Source: Blastopirellula retiformator (GTDB lineage: Bacteria; Planctomycetota; Planctomycetia; Pirellulales; Pirellulaceae). From it: DNA of 64,000 nt. Each line of letters starts with the position of its first letter. Position 1 is the stretch's first letter. The DNA is taken from the NCBI RefSeq assembly GCF_007859755.1, contig NZ_SJPF01000001.1, forward strand, positions 1,476,082-1,540,081, in the 5' to 3' direction. Shown here in pieces: positions 10,601-19,009 of the stretch. The translations under genes and the position numbers were made by a program. Under the pieces are notes generated by a model. That model had not been told where the DNA came from. It did no database searches and was given only the letters and a program-made list of their open reading frames with translations.

Positions 10601-11612
10601 GCGAAATCTGAAACTGACCCTGGGAGCCGCTTTGCTGCTCCTGGCGGTCGGATGTCTGCAGCCACCCGCCCAGATCGAAATCTCGGGGCGGACGATGGGG
10701 ACCACGTACTCGGTCAAGTTCTTTCCTCCGACGAATGATTTTGATCCGACAGGTCTGCAGCAAGAGATCGATAGGCGGCTGGTCGAAATCAACCAGCAGA
10801 TGTCGACCTACATTCCTGATTCGGAGCTCTCTCGCTTCAATCAAAGCAAAGCTGGCGATTGGTTTCCTGTCTCCACCGAGCTGGCTGAAGTGGTCTCGCT
10901 CGCCAAGCAAATCAACCACGACAGCGACGGCGCGTTTGACGTGACGGTCGGCCCAATGGTCAATCTCTGGAACTTCGGCCCTGATCATCATCCGGAGAAA
11001 ATCCCCAGCGATGAGGCCATCGCCGCGGCCCTGGCCAACATCGGCGATGACAAGCTCGAGGTGCGTCTCGATCCGCCGGCTCTGAAAAAGTCGGTCGACG
11101 GCCTCTATGTCGATCTCTCGGCGATCGCCAAAGGGTATGGCGTCGACAAGATCGCCGAGTTGTTGTTGGAACTGAACCGTCGGTCTTTTATGGTCGAAAT
11201 CGGCGGCGAAGTCCGTGCCGGCGGAACGAAGCCGAATGGCGCTCCCTGGCGAATTGCGATCGAAAAGCCGATCCCCGGCGCCCGCTCGATCCAGGAAATT
11301 GTCGAACTGTCGCAGTTGTCGCTCGCCACGTCGGGCGATTATCGCAAATTTTTTGAGGCCAACGGCCAAACCTTCTCACATACGATCGATCCGAAAACGG
11401 GCAAACCGCTGGCGCATACGCTCGCGTCGGTCAGCGTCCTGCACGCCGACTGCGCTTCGTCCGACGCGTTGGCGACGACGCTCATGGTCTTGGGACCGGA
11501 CCAGGGATACAATTGGGCGGAAGAGCAAGAGTTGGCCGTGTTGTTTTTGATCCGGGGCAAGGATGGGCCGGTCGTCCGTCGAACGTCGTTGTGGCCTAAT
11601 TCTGGAGATTGA
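10584..11612 (+). CDS. apbE: FAD:protein FMN transferase (ApbE lipoprotein)
   Basis: ApbE uses FAD to attach FMN to Thr in NqrB and NqrC. The 342-residue protein has a lipoprotein signal with lipobox LAVGC (Cys24). The mature part holds the family segments [43 protein letters not shown] and [11 protein letters not shown]. It overlaps the end of nqrF by 17 bp and precedes nqrM by 3 bp. The enzyme, its two targets and the assembly factor are therefore in one transcript. It probably acts outside the cytoplasmic membrane. Confidence 0.96.
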   Translation: MTSAAKRNLKLTLGAALLLLAVGCLQPPAQIEISGRTMGTTYSVKFFPPTNDFDPTGLQQEIDRRLVEINQQMSTYIPDSELSRFNQSKAGDWFPVSTELAEVVSLAKQINHDSDGAFDVTVGPMVNLWNFGPDHHPEKIPSDEAIAAALANIGDDKLEVRLDPPALKKSVDGLYVDLSAIAKGYGVDKIAELLLELNRRSFMVEIGGEVRAGGTKPNGAPWRIAIEKPIPGARSIQEIVELSQLSLATSGDYRKFFEANGQTFSHTIDPKTGKPLAHTLASVSVLHADCASSDALATTLMVLGPDQGYNWAEEQELAVLFLIRGKDGPVVRRTSLWPNSGD

Positions 11613-11615
11613 ACT

Positions 11616-11894
11616 GTGTTTGTCGCCTTATATGGTACGCTGCTCACCATCTTGATCGCCGTGGGCGTCTTCGCCATCGCACTTGCCGGAATGGCTATCG
11701 GAGTCATCATCAGCAACCGCAGCATCAAAGGAAGCTGTGGCGGCCTGAACAATTTCAAGGACTCGGTCGGCAACCCGATCTGCGACGCCTGCACCAACCC
11801 CAAGCCCGACTGCACCGGCAAGGGCCCGCGTCACGAAGCGGAGCACTGCGACGAGCACCCGGCTGAAAACGACGAAACGGCCGTTCACTCGTAA
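11616..11894 (+). CDS. nqrM: Na+-NQR maturation protein NqrM
   Basis: This 92-residue protein has one N-terminal membrane helix (about residues 8-33) and a soluble tail with four conserved Cys (41, 56, 59, 66) in the order CGGL, C-x2-C, C. This is the DUF539 family, shown in Vibrio to be needed for Nqr assembly, probably by delivering iron to the NqrD/E site. Its position directly after apbE completes the Nqr cluster. The length is slightly above the usual size because of a charged tail. Confidence 0.93.
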   Translation: MFVALYGTLLTILIAVGVFAIALAGMAIGVIISNRSIKGSCGGLNNFKDSVGNPICDACTNPKPDCTGKGPRHEAEHCDEHPAENDETAVHS

Positions 11895-12275
11895 TCCGCC
11901 CTGCGGCGGAAATGTCGAATGTCGAAGCCCGAATGACGAACTGCGAAAAAGCGACCTGACCGCGTTGGCGAGAGTGGGGACTGGACTGGACCGAACCGTT
12001 TCATTTTTTTGCGGTGGTACTTTCGCTCGGTTAGTTCGCCCCCTTGGGGCTGAGGACTGGACTGGACCGTTTTCATTTTTTGGGTCCGGCGGATCGCTCC
12101 TTATGTTGATCGTGAATGCCAGCGCGTACGGAGAGCGCCGACGCCTTGGAGCGCGTAACGCGTTTGGCTTGGTTCGACTTGCTAGATCGACCTCACGCTC
12201 CGTTCTTTTTGCCAATCGCAATCGACCAAAATTCCGTGCGCTTTGTCAAGCAAGTTTTTCGGGGCGAATCGCGCA
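11895..12275. other. Gene-free region with short direct repeats
   Basis: No gene is visible between nqrM and the sulfatase terminator. Two imperfect direct copies of a block beginning GACTGGACTGGACCG and continuing into TTTCATTTTTT occur at about 11979-12010 and 12055-12083, 76 bp apart. Just after nqrM there is also a tandem AATGTCG duplication (11910-11924). The region looks like accumulated intergenic repeat debris. Long frames crossing it have no recognisable domain. Confidence 0.5.
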
Positions 12276-12314
12276 TGAAAAAGGGCGGCTTCTCTGGGGT
12301 GAGAAACCGCCCTT
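12276..12314 (-). terminator. Rho-independent terminator of the sulfatase gene
   Basis: Read on the minus strand, a 14-bp near-perfect stem (AAGGGCGGTTTCTC paired with GAGAAGCCGCCCTT, loop of 6) is followed by a run of T. It lies about 65 bp downstream of the sulfatase stop. Confidence 0.8.
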
Positions 12315-12380
12315 AAATGGTGCCGCATTTCCCTCGCTCGCGCGTCGGGCTACTGTTTGTTCCGTTTTCCGCTTTCGCGC

Positions 12381-13865
12381 CTACTCGCGGGTGCGGCCGG
12401 CTTGGCGGATCGCTTCTAGCTGCAGTTGCATTTCTTTCAGCTTCTCCGGCGACGAGTTGGCGAGGTTCTGTTCTTCGCCGATGTCTTTGGAGAGATTGTA
12501 GAGTTGCGGTTTGTTCTTGCCCTTCGCTTCGATGTACTTCCAGTCTCCGCTGCGAAGTCCTAAAGAGCGGGCATGTTCGACCAGCTCGTCGCGGCCGATC
12601 TTCGATTCGCCGAACAGCGCTTCGGAAACGTCCAGGCTATCGGGCGCGGCTTCGTTGGGGAGCGTCTGACCGGTTAGCTTGGCCAGCGAGGTCAGAAAGT
12701 CGATCTGGCAGACGAGCGCGTCCGACTCGCCCGGCTTCACTTCGGCGGGCCAGCGGACGATGGTCGGCACCCGGGTGCCTCCTTCGTAGCTGCTGTACTT
12801 GCCGCCACGATAAGGACCGGCCGGCTTGTGTTCGCCGAGCAGTTCGACCGCCTGATCGACGTAACCGTCGTCCAGCACCGGGCCGTTGTCGCTCGACAAG
12901 ATCAGCAGCGTGTCGTCGGTCAGCTTGTGACGATCGAGGGCGTCCAGGATTTGGCCGACGCACCAGTCGAACTGCAGGATCGCATCGCCGCGAGGACCGT
13001 GGCCGCTCTTGCCGACGAATCGAGGATGGGGAACGCGGGGAACGTGGATGTCGTGCGTCGAGAAATATAGGAAGAAGGGCTGATCGGCGTTGTCGTCGAT
13101 AAATGCGACCGCCTTTTCGGTGATGTCGTCGGCCATGTCTTCGTCGACCCAGCGAGCCGACTTGCCGCCGCTCATGTAGCCGATGCGGCTGATGCCGTTG
13201 ACGATCGTCTTGTCATGACCGTGCGTCAGCTTCATCTTCAGCAGGTCGGGGTTCTCTTTGCCGGTCGGTTCGTCGCCGATCGGATCGCGGTAGCTGATCT
13301 CGATTGGATCGTTGGGATCGAGCCCGACGACATGATGATTTTCGACGTAGACGCACGGGACGCGATCGCCGGTCGCCGGAATCAGGAACGAGTAGTCGAA
13401 CCCGCACTCGAGCGGACCCGGAGCGATCTTTTCGTTCCAGTTGACGTTGCCGTTGCCTAAACCCAGGTGCCATTTGCCGACGACGCCGGTCTTGTAGCCG
13501 GCATCACGCAGCATCGACGGCAGCGTCACTTCGTCGGTCGGGATGATCAGCGACGCGTCGCCCGGCAGAATGCCGGTCCCTTTTTGCCGCCAGGCGTAGC
13601 GCCCGGTCAGCAGCGAGTAGCGCGACGGCGTGCAGGTGGCTGAACCGCAGTGCCCATCGGTAAACTGCAGCCCTTCTTTGGCGATCCGGTCGACATTGGG
13701 AGTCGAGAACGTTTTGGCGCCATAGCAGCTGAAGTCGCCGTACCCGATGTCGTCGGCGTAGATCAGGACGATATTTTTCGGCTTGGCGGCCAGCGCCGGC
13801 GGCGAGACCAAACTGACCAGCAGCGCGGCCAGGGCAAGATTTCTCAGTCGATGCATGAGGTTCAT
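12381..13865 (-). CDS. Secreted arylsulfatase-type sulfatase
   Basis: This 494-residue protein has a signal peptide ending near residue 27 (PPALAA). The sulfatase signature CTPSRYSLLTGR holds Cys78, the residue converted to formylglycine. Metal ligands are expected at the DD pair 38-39 (YADDIGYGDF) and in SSDNGP. Such enzymes hydrolyse sulfate esters, often of algal or animal polysaccharides, and marine planctomycetes carry many of them. The substrate cannot be read from the sequence. The gene stands alone, with its own terminator and no partner glycosidase nearby. Length is normal. Confidence 0.94.
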   Translation of the reverse strand: MNLMHRLRNLALAALLVSLVSPPALAAKPKNIVLIYADDIGYGDFSCYGAKTFSTPNVDRIAKEGLQFTDGHCGSATCTPSRYSLLTGRYAWRQKGTGILPGDASLIIPTDEVTLPSMLRDAGYKTGVVGKWHLGLGNGNVNWNEKIAPGPLECGFDYSFLIPATGDRVPCVYVENHHVVGLDPNDPIEISYRDPIGDEPTGKENPDLLKMKLTHGHDKTIVNGISRIGYMSGGKSARWVDEDMADDITEKAVAFIDDNADQPFFLYFSTHDIHVPRVPHPRFVGKSGHGPRGDAILQFDWCVGQILDALDRHKLTDDTLLILSSDNGPVLDDGYVDQAVELLGEHKPAGPYRGGKYSSYEGGTRVPTIVRWPAEVKPGESDALVCQIDFLTSLAKLTGQTLPNEAAPDSLDVSEALFGESKIGRDELVEHARSLGLRSGDWKYIEAKGKNKPQLYNLSKDIGEEQNLANSSPEKLKEMQLQLEAIRQAGRTRE

Positions 13866-13984
13866 TACTAGCGGAAGGGGGGAAAGGCGGAGACAATGTT
13901 GGTGTCGACCAAAATTTGGCGATCTAATCTATTTTAGTCAGCATCGTCCTCCCACTTCTTGCGATTTAGTTACGAAAACCGCCC

Positions 13985-14458
13985 ATGATTTCGCCCACAG
14001 AACTAATGAAATTGGCCATTAACAAAGCCAAAGAGGGGATCGCCGCCGGCCAGTCGCCGTTTGGATGCGCGATCGCGCTGGAGGGCAAAGTGGTCGCCGT
14101 GTCACACAATATTGTGCTGCAAACGACCGATGTGACCGCCCACGCCGAAGTCACCGCGCTGCGGGTCGCTTGTCAGAACGTGGGAGAAATTTTGCTGGAA
14201 GGCGCCCAGGTCGCGACCACCTGTGAGCCCTGCCCGATGTGTGCGGCGGCGATTCATTGGTCGCGGGCCGGCGAGGTTTACTTCGGCGCGACAATCGAAG
14301 ACGCCGCCGAGGCGGGCTTCAATGAACTACGGATGCCCGCAGGTCAGCTCTACGAAGTTGGTGGGAGCGAGACGAAGCTGATCGCCGACGTCGAGCGGGC
14401 GGCCTGCCGCGAATTGTTCGCCCTGTGGAAAAGCAGCGGCTCAGCGATTTCTTATTAG
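13985..14458 (+). CDS. Nucleoside/guanine deaminase of the CDA fold
   Basis: This 157-residue zinc deaminase has HAE at residues 53-55 (His ligand and catalytic Glu) and PCPMC with Cys83 and Cys86 as the other zinc ligands. Family members deaminate guanine, cytosine or tRNA adenosine. The spacing and the N-terminal segment GQSPFGCAIALEGK, with the C-terminal ELFALWK, suggest a guanine-deaminase-like or generic nucleoside deaminase rather than TadA. It stands next to the 7-deazaguanine genes queF and queE but on a separate transcript, so a link to purine metabolism is only contextual. Confidence 0.88.
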   Translation: MISPTELMKLAINKAKEGIAAGQSPFGCAIALEGKVVAVSHNIVLQTTDVTAHAEVTALRVACQNVGEILLEGAQVATTCEPCPMCAAAIHWSRAGEVYFGATIEDAAEAGFNELRMPAGQLYEVGGSETKLIADVERAACRELFALWKSSGSAISY

Positions 14459-14480
14459 GTGGTCGCGCACGATACCAACC

Positions 14481-14516
14481 GGTTAGCCCAGAAAGCGGAG
14501 CTTTCTGGGCTAACCC
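14481..14516. repeat. REP-like palindrome between convergent genes
   Basis: A near-perfect palindrome GGTTAGCCCAGAAAGC, short loop, and its complement sits between the convergent deaminase and queF genes, 22 and 8 bp from their stops. The same core recurs at 15691 and 15845. It could act as a bidirectional terminator or mRNA end stabiliser. Confidence 0.75.
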
Positions 14517-14524
14517 CTAATAGC

Positions 14525-14896
14525 TTACTCGTCGTCGGGCGTTTCGACGTAGTGCTCGACCGTGACGTTGGTGCTGATGCCGCCGCGCGGCGTGAAGCGA
14601 GCTTCCAGGTGCATCCAGCGGGGCGAGAGGACGGCGACTAGATCGTCGAGGATGCGATTGGTGACGTTTTCGTAGAAGATTCCCTCGTTGCGGAAGGCCT
14701 GGAGGTACATCTTCAGGCTTTTCAGCTCGACGCACTTCTCTTCGGGAATATAGTTGAAGATCAGCGTACCGAAGTCAGGCTGGCCCGTTTTGGGGCAAAC
14801 CGACGTAAATTCGGGGCAGACGATTTCGATGTTGTAATCGCGGCCCGGGTTCTGATTTTCGAAAGTTTCTAGAATATCGCGAAACTGAGTCGCCAT
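14525..14896 (-). CDS. queF: NADPH-dependent 7-cyano-7-deazaguanine reductase
   Basis: This 123-residue unimodular QueF converts preQ0 to preQ1 in queuosine synthesis. The active-site motif [12 protein letters not shown] gives the thioimide-forming Cys34 and proton donor Asp41. The second motif, [16 protein letters not shown], ends in the substrate-binding Glu. The length fits the short, cytosolic Bacillus-type class. It converges with the deaminase and diverges from queE, the pathway enzyme two steps earlier. No preQ1 riboswitch is visible in its leader. Confidence 0.96.
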   Translation of the reverse strand: MATQFRDILETFENQNPGRDYNIEIVCPEFTSVCPKTGQPDFGTLIFNYIPEEKCVELKSLKMYLQAFRNEGIFYENVTNRILDDLVAVLSPRWMHLEARFTPRGGISTNVTVEHYVETPDDE

Positions 14897-14990
14897 GTGC
14901 GCGTCACTCCTACTCGGTAAACTGGTATTTTGGCTTAATGGCCCCGCCGCGAAAAGCGGGGCATGGTCCTTTTAGCGGCAGTTCCTACGC

Positions 14991-15677
14991 GTGCGTATCG
15001 CCGAAATCTATCGTTCCGTCCAAGGGGAAGGGGCTCTCACCGGAGTCACCAGCACCTTCGTACGCGCCTCGGGCTGCAATCTTCGCTGCTGGTTTTGCGA
15101 CACTCCGCACGCGTCGTGGCGGCCCGAAGGGGAAGATCTGTCGGTCGCCGAAATTCTGGGGCGGATCGCCCTGCTTGATTGTAGCCACGTCGTTTTGACC
15201 GGGGGCGAGCCGATGTTGTTCGCCGAAATGATCCCACTATGCGAGGGGATTCATGCCGCCGGTCGTCACATCACGATCGAAACCGCCGGCACGCTCTACC
15301 TGCCGCTGGCCTGCGACTTGATGTCGATCAGCCCGAAGATGTCGAATTCGGCCCCGGCGATGGACGACTATCCGCGCTGGCATCGTCGCCACGAGCAAAC
15401 CCGCACGGCGCCCGATGTGATCCGCCGCTTGACGGAAGAGCACGCGTATCAGTTCAAGTTTGTAATCGATCGCCCGGCCGACGCCGAAGAGGCGCTGCGG
15501 TACCTGGAGCGATTCCCGCAGATCGACCGGACCAGCGTCTTTATGATGCCGCAAGGCGCCGAGCAGTGCGAACTGGAAACGACCGGCAAGTGGCTACAGC
15601 CTTGGTGCGATCAGCACCAGTTGCAGTTCGGCCCGCGACGGCAGATCGAATGGTACGGCGCGGTTCGCGGGACGTAG
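14991..15677 (+). CDS. queE: 7-carboxy-7-deazaguanine synthase
   Basis: QueE is a radical SAM enzyme that contracts the pterin ring of CPH4 to 7-carboxy-7-deazaguanine. The N-terminus IYRSVQGEGALTG is typical. The cluster-binding Cys29, Cys33 and Cys36 form C-x3-C-x2-C within CNLRCWFC, and TGGEP follows. The length of 228 residues is normal. It diverges from queF across a 94-bp intergenic region that may hold both promoters. queC and queD are not in the window. Confidence 0.95.
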   Translation: MRIAEIYRSVQGEGALTGVTSTFVRASGCNLRCWFCDTPHASWRPEGEDLSVAEILGRIALLDCSHVVLTGGEPMLFAEMIPLCEGIHAAGRHITIETAGTLYLPLACDLMSISPKMSNSAPAMDDYPRWHRRHEQTRTAPDVIRRLTEEHAYQFKFVIDRPADAEEALRYLERFPQIDRTSVFMMPQGAEQCELETTGKWLQPWCDQHQLQFGPRRQIEWYGAVRGT

Positions 15678-15690
15678 CGGTATGCTCGCC

Positions 15691-15874
15691 GGTTAGCCCG
15701 GAAAGCTTCGCTTTCTGGGCGGCGCAGCCGCAAGAGGCATCGATTCGCCGATGGAAGAAACGCGAGTGTAGGCCACACCGTTTCGGTTAGAGCGATTGCC
15801 GCTTGTCGTCGGCCGCGGACCGATGCCTCCTGCCGACTTCGTCGGCCCAGGAAGCGGAGCTTTCTGGGCTAACC
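15691..15874. repeat. 184-bp inverted-repeat element made of two REP-like palindromes
   Basis: The left end (15691-15741) and the right end (15821-15874, inverted) are matching arms of about 51-54 bp. Both start GGTTAGCCC, contain an internal hairpin, and end at GAGGCATCG/CGATGCCTC. The middle of about 80 bp is unique. The architecture resembles a REPIN or a small MITE. It lies 13 bp after the queE stop and 10 bp beyond the stop of the convergent minus-strand gene. Confidence 0.75.
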
Positions 15875-15884
15875 ACGAATCTAG

Positions 15885-16241
15885 CTAGGCCAACAACCGT
15901 TCCAGCTCCGCGATCACCGTCTTGCAACTGGCGGCGGCCATTTTGAAGTTGGTGTGGTCCGAGATCTCGGGCTGGATCTCTTGGAACAACTCGCTGGCGC
16001 GGCGGAGTTTGGCGAACTTCTTCTTCGCCTGTTTCAGATAGGCGGTTGGATCGCCGCTTTCCAGCGGGCCGCCGAGCGCGAGCATGTAGTCGTACAATGC
16101 TCGCGCCACGTCTTGCAGTTCGTCGTCCTCTTCCGTTTCTTCGGCGTGCTTGAGAAACGTGCGGACCATCCAAAGATGCGCGAGTTGGGCGTCGATCGCC
16201 TCCATGCGGCGTTGATCGGTGCTGTCGTCGTTCATCGTCAT
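15885..16241 (-). CDS. Small helical conserved-type hypothetical protein
   Basis: This 118-residue acidic protein appears all-helical, with segments such as QRRMEAIDAQLAHLWMVRTFLKHAEE and YLKQAKKKFAKLRRASELFQ. There is no signal peptide, membrane segment or known catalytic motif. It follows the membrane protein gene at 16248 by 6 bp on the same strand and is probably co-transcribed with it. A second Met two codons in is an alternative start. I do not recognise the family. Confidence 0.7.
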   Translation of the reverse strand: MTMNDDSTDQRRMEAIDAQLAHLWMVRTFLKHAEETEEDDELQDVARALYDYMLALGGPLESGDPTAYLKQAKKKFAKLRRASELFQEIQPEISDHTNFKMAAASCKTVIAELERLLA

Positions 16242-16247
16242 CTTCGC

Positions 16248-16844
16248 TTAGTGGGCGGCGTCCGTGGTCGGCGTATCTTCAGCGGCCGGCTTTTCGGGGG
16301 CGGCAGCGGCGGCTTTGCCATGGTCGGCGGCGTGCGCTGGTTTACCGCGCGGGGCGAAGAAGAGCAGCACGACGGCGCCGACGACGATCATGATCAAGCC
16401 GGTGTAGTAGAGCGGGCTGGCTTGTCCCCACAGGCTTTTCGACGTCATCGAGATAATCGTGATGATGATCGGGGCCGATCCAAAGACCAGCGGCATCACG
16501 ATCCACGGCTTCGACAGGCTGCTGCCGGCGCTAAAGGCCAGCACGATTCCCAAAGCGCCCAAGGTGCCGCAGACGCCGGCGGCGCTGCTCCAGCTGATGC
16601 CGGAAAAGCTCCAGCCTTGCCACAGTTTGCCTTGCGAGGCGAGGATGGCGCCGGGGATCAGGATCGCAACGACAAAGTAGGCGAAGCCGACGCACATCAG
16701 CGGTTTGAACGAGCCGCCGAGTCGTGCCTGGCCTTCATGCAGCACCGCGCCGTACGAACCCCAGCAAACGGCCGTCAGGGCGACGCCACACAGCATGAAC
16801 GCCAACTTCTCGATACTTTCCATTTTCGGCTCCCAGAACCCCAT
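16248..16844 (-). CDS. Multi-pass membrane protein, DMT/EamA-like
   Basis: This 198-residue protein has five or six hydrophobic helices and a Lys/Ala/Pro-rich, probably disordered, C-terminal tail from about residue 165. The GSYGAVLHEGQ segment and Gly-rich helices recall small drug/metabolite-transporter-like proteins, but the match is weak. A Met at residue 8 (complement of 16823) is an alternative start. It lies downstream of the PIG-L gene and immediately upstream of the small helical protein. The substrate is unknown. Confidence 0.72.
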   Translation of the reverse strand: MGFWEPKMESIEKLAFMLCGVALTAVCWGSYGAVLHEGQARLGGSFKPLMCVGFAYFVVAILIPGAILASQGKLWQGWSFSGISWSSAAGVCGTLGALGIVLAFSAGSSLSKPWIVMPLVFGSAPIIITIISMTSKSLWGQASPLYYTGLIMIVVGAVVLLFFAPRGKPAHAADHGKAAAAAPEKPAAEDTPTTDAAH

Positions 16845-16921
16845 TTAATTGTTACAACGACTATTCACGCTATTGTAACAGCCGCATCTTGGGAAGGGCA
16901 GGGCGAGCGGAATCGACCCAC

Positions 16922-17704
16922 TCAGTAAGCTGGATTACGCAGCACGCGACCGGCCAATGCCTTTGCGAGCGGGTCATCCTCTTTATCGCAGAAGCCAGCA
17001 TAGAGATGGCGGCGGTAGCCTTCGGCGAACTGGAACTGCTCGCTCAGTGCGCCGACCTGGCGATCCATGTCGCGGAGCGCCTCAAGATACGAACCCATTC
17101 CTTGGCTTTGATCGAGCCACTCCTTCTGGCTCTTATGGCAGGCCAGCATCTCGACCTTCCGCTCGACCAGGTCGGTCGTATCGACAAACAGCTCTGGCAA
17201 AACCAGTTTGCCAAGCGGGTCGCGGTTTTGATACGGCTGGGCGTGATAGACCGTCACCTTCTGCCCGGTGATCGCTTGTGGCGGATCGACGGCAAAGTTC
17301 GGCATGCCGCGGCAAAACGCTCCGGTTACCGCCAACCGGGCGACCTGCATGTGGTCTTCCATGTAGTCGCTGGGGGCGTGTGTCAGGATGATCTCGGGCT
17401 CGATGCTACGAATGACCGACGTCACTTTCGCCAACAGATCAAGGTTGTAGAAGACCTCCAGATCGGCGCAGAGCGGCGCGTGGAAGGTCGCGCCGATCGA
17501 CGCCGCGGCAGCCTCCGCTTCGCCCAGGCGAATGCGGGCGGTCGTCTCACGATCGGTCACCATACTGCCGCAGCAGCCATCGGCGATATTCCAATAGTGC
17601 AGCTCGTATCCAGCCTCGGCGAGCGCTAGTAAGGCGCCCGCTATCAGAAACTCGATATCGTCAGGATGGGCCGCGATGGCCAAGACGGAACGGGTCATTC
17701 GCAA
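16922..17704 (-). CDS. PIG-L (LmbE-like) family deacetylase
   Basis: This 260-residue protein carries the zinc-binding motif AHPDD at residues 12-16 and a later H-x2-H pair in SDYMEDHMQV, as in LmbE/PIG-L N-acetylglucosaminyl deacetylases. These enzymes remove acetyl groups from GlcNAc-containing conjugates. The NagB-like gene lies 7 bp upstream on the same strand, and the pair suggests processing of an amino sugar: deacetylation, then sugar-phosphate isomerisation. A bacillithiol or mycothiol type role is possible but not indicated. Confidence 0.88.
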   Translation of the reverse strand: MRMTRSVLAIAAHPDDIEFLIAGALLALAEAGYELHYWNIADGCCGSMVTDRETTARIRLGEAEAAAASIGATFHAPLCADLEVFYNLDLLAKVTSVIRSIEPEIILTHAPSDYMEDHMQVARLAVTGAFCRGMPNFAVDPPQAITGQKVTVYHAQPYQNRDPLGKLVLPELFVDTTDLVERKVEMLACHKSQKEWLDQSQGMGSYLEALRDMDRQVGALSEQFQFAEGYRRHLYAGFCDKEDDPLAKALAGRVLRNPAY

Positions 17705-17711
17705 ATCTAGA

Positions 17712-18638
17712 TTAGTGCATCGAAACAGTGCAGGTTCCCAAACCGCCGCGGAAATAATTGAAGCGGACGTTGGGGTGATCGGCCAACAGCGACATCGGCA
17801 CGGCCGAGTCCGGAATCTTCTTCGCGATCATCAGCGCCGTCAAGCGTTGACCAAACGGATTGTCATGCGTGCCGGCCTGCCAGATCGAAACGCATTCCGA
17901 CTTCCAGGTTTCTTTCGGCCCGACCGTTACGGCCGAGGTCGGCACTTCGGTCACCACGCCGCCGCCGCTGGTCCGAGCGTTTTGCATCACCGTGACCGGG
18001 TGCAGATCGACGACGCGGGTGCAGAGCTGACAGAATTCTTCCGGCGAAGGGGGAGCGTCAACATAATCGCCGGTTCGCGGGAAGGGATCGTTGAAGGCCC
18101 AGTGCTTCACATCCCCTTGGCCCCCCTGCATCACCAAACAGCGGGCCGCATCCCATGACGCGACGTACTCGCTGACGTCCGCCTTGGGAAAGTGAATGTT
18201 TTCCTGCGGCATGCGCAGCTCGGGTTTGATCTTGCTGAACAGCATGTCGGTATCGGCTTTGGCGAAACCGAGCGGAAACTCAAACGGCACTTCCTTGCCG
18301 TCGATCACCCATTCGTCCATGCCCCAGAAGTGTGCGTGCTTCAGGTCGAGTTCCAACTCGTTGACCAACCGAGCGACCAGCGGCAGTTGTTCGGTCGGGC
18401 CGATCGGGCCGCAGATGCCGCACGGGTTGTCGGCGGTCGCCTGCTTCCAGGCGGTGATGTATTCGAGCGCTTCGGCCAGGTAGAAATCTTCGAGCGTGTC
18501 GTACATCCGCACCTCGAAGCCTTCGCGGGAGAAGCCTTCGAGGTCTTCCATCGTCAGCCGAGCGGCGTCGTCCAAAATCTCACGGTCCAGCGTCGTAAAG
18601 TCCCACCACTCGGGAGCCAGAATGCTGCGCGGTCGCAT
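17712..18638 (-). CDS. Glucosamine-6-phosphate deaminase-like protein (NagB family, variant active site)
   Basis: This 308-residue protein is longer than classical NagB (about 266). Family landmarks are the [16 protein letters not shown] phosphate-loop region, the GMDEW motif with a conserved Asp, and [14 protein letters not shown], which corresponds to the NagB loop GIGPDGHIAFNEP. In that loop the His is kept but the Asp is shifted by one position and a Val-Lys pair replaces Asp-Gly. The substrate or mechanism may therefore differ from glucosamine-6-phosphate deamination. It heads the minus-strand operon with the PIG-L deacetylase. Confidence 0.82.
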   Translation of the reverse strand: MRPRSILAPEWWDFTTLDREILDDAARLTMEDLEGFSREGFEVRMYDTLEDFYLAEALEYITAWKQATADNPCGICGPIGPTEQLPLVARLVNELELDLKHAHFWGMDEWVIDGKEVPFEFPLGFAKADTDMLFSKIKPELRMPQENIHFPKADVSEYVASWDAARCLVMQGGQGDVKHWAFNDPFPRTGDYVDAPPSPEEFCQLCTRVVDLHPVTVMQNARTSGGGVVTEVPTSAVTVGPKETWKSECVSIWQAGTHDNPFGQRLTALMIAKKIPDSAVPMSLLADHPNVRFNYFRGGLGTCTVSMH

Positions 18639-18715
18639 GGCGAAATTCTCTTTGCGAAATCAAGGGAAGGTTAGCGGGGCGAGTCGCCCGATTGTGTCGC
18701 CGCGACGCGCGGGTG

Positions 18716-18982
18716 TCAATCTTTGGAATGCGAAGTCTTAGGGGATTGTATAAAACCTGTCGCGTGTGTGCGCAAGATGGTTTCGACTTGCTCGCGTTGA
18801 TCGGCGCGAACGCGGATTATCTTACGTATTCCATAGCAACTTATCTGCAGGTAGAGCGGATCAAACAATCCTCGTCGAATGACCTTCAGCCGTTGCCAGG
18901 GGACGACAAAGACGTTCCACAATAATCCGTTTTCGCACAACTGCGGGCCGTGCTTGAGCGGTGGCGATTCGGAAGCGGACAT
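18716..18982 (-). CDS. Short paralogue of the minus-strand membrane family, lacking its membrane part
   Basis: This 88-residue product goes almost directly from a polar start (MSASESPPLKHG) into PQLCENGLLWNVFVVPWQRL and then RADQREQVETILR. These match the C-terminal domain of the three genes upstream (PQLRE-GL, PWE-L, RDQV-AIL). The four membrane helices found in those paralogues are missing. It may be an internally deleted relic or a soluble one-domain version. Function is unknown. Confidence 0.6.
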   Translation of the reverse strand: MSASESPPLKHGPQLCENGLLWNVFVVPWQRLKVIRRGLFDPLYLQISCYGIRKIIRVRADQREQVETILRTHATGFIQSPKTSHSKD

Positions 18983-19009
18983 CAGCGCAGGCTTACTCCT
19001 GTTCGCGAA

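Noticed and set aside
12317-13102. Plus-strand Arg-rich frame of 261 codons opposite the sulfatase
   Set aside because: It is the antisense of a clear sulfatase gene with intact active-site motifs.
14897-14990. preQ1 riboswitch between queF and queE
   Set aside because: I found no preQ1-I or preQ1-II type hairpin with the A-rich tail or pseudoknot sequence. The gap is also short for two divergent promoters plus an aptamer.
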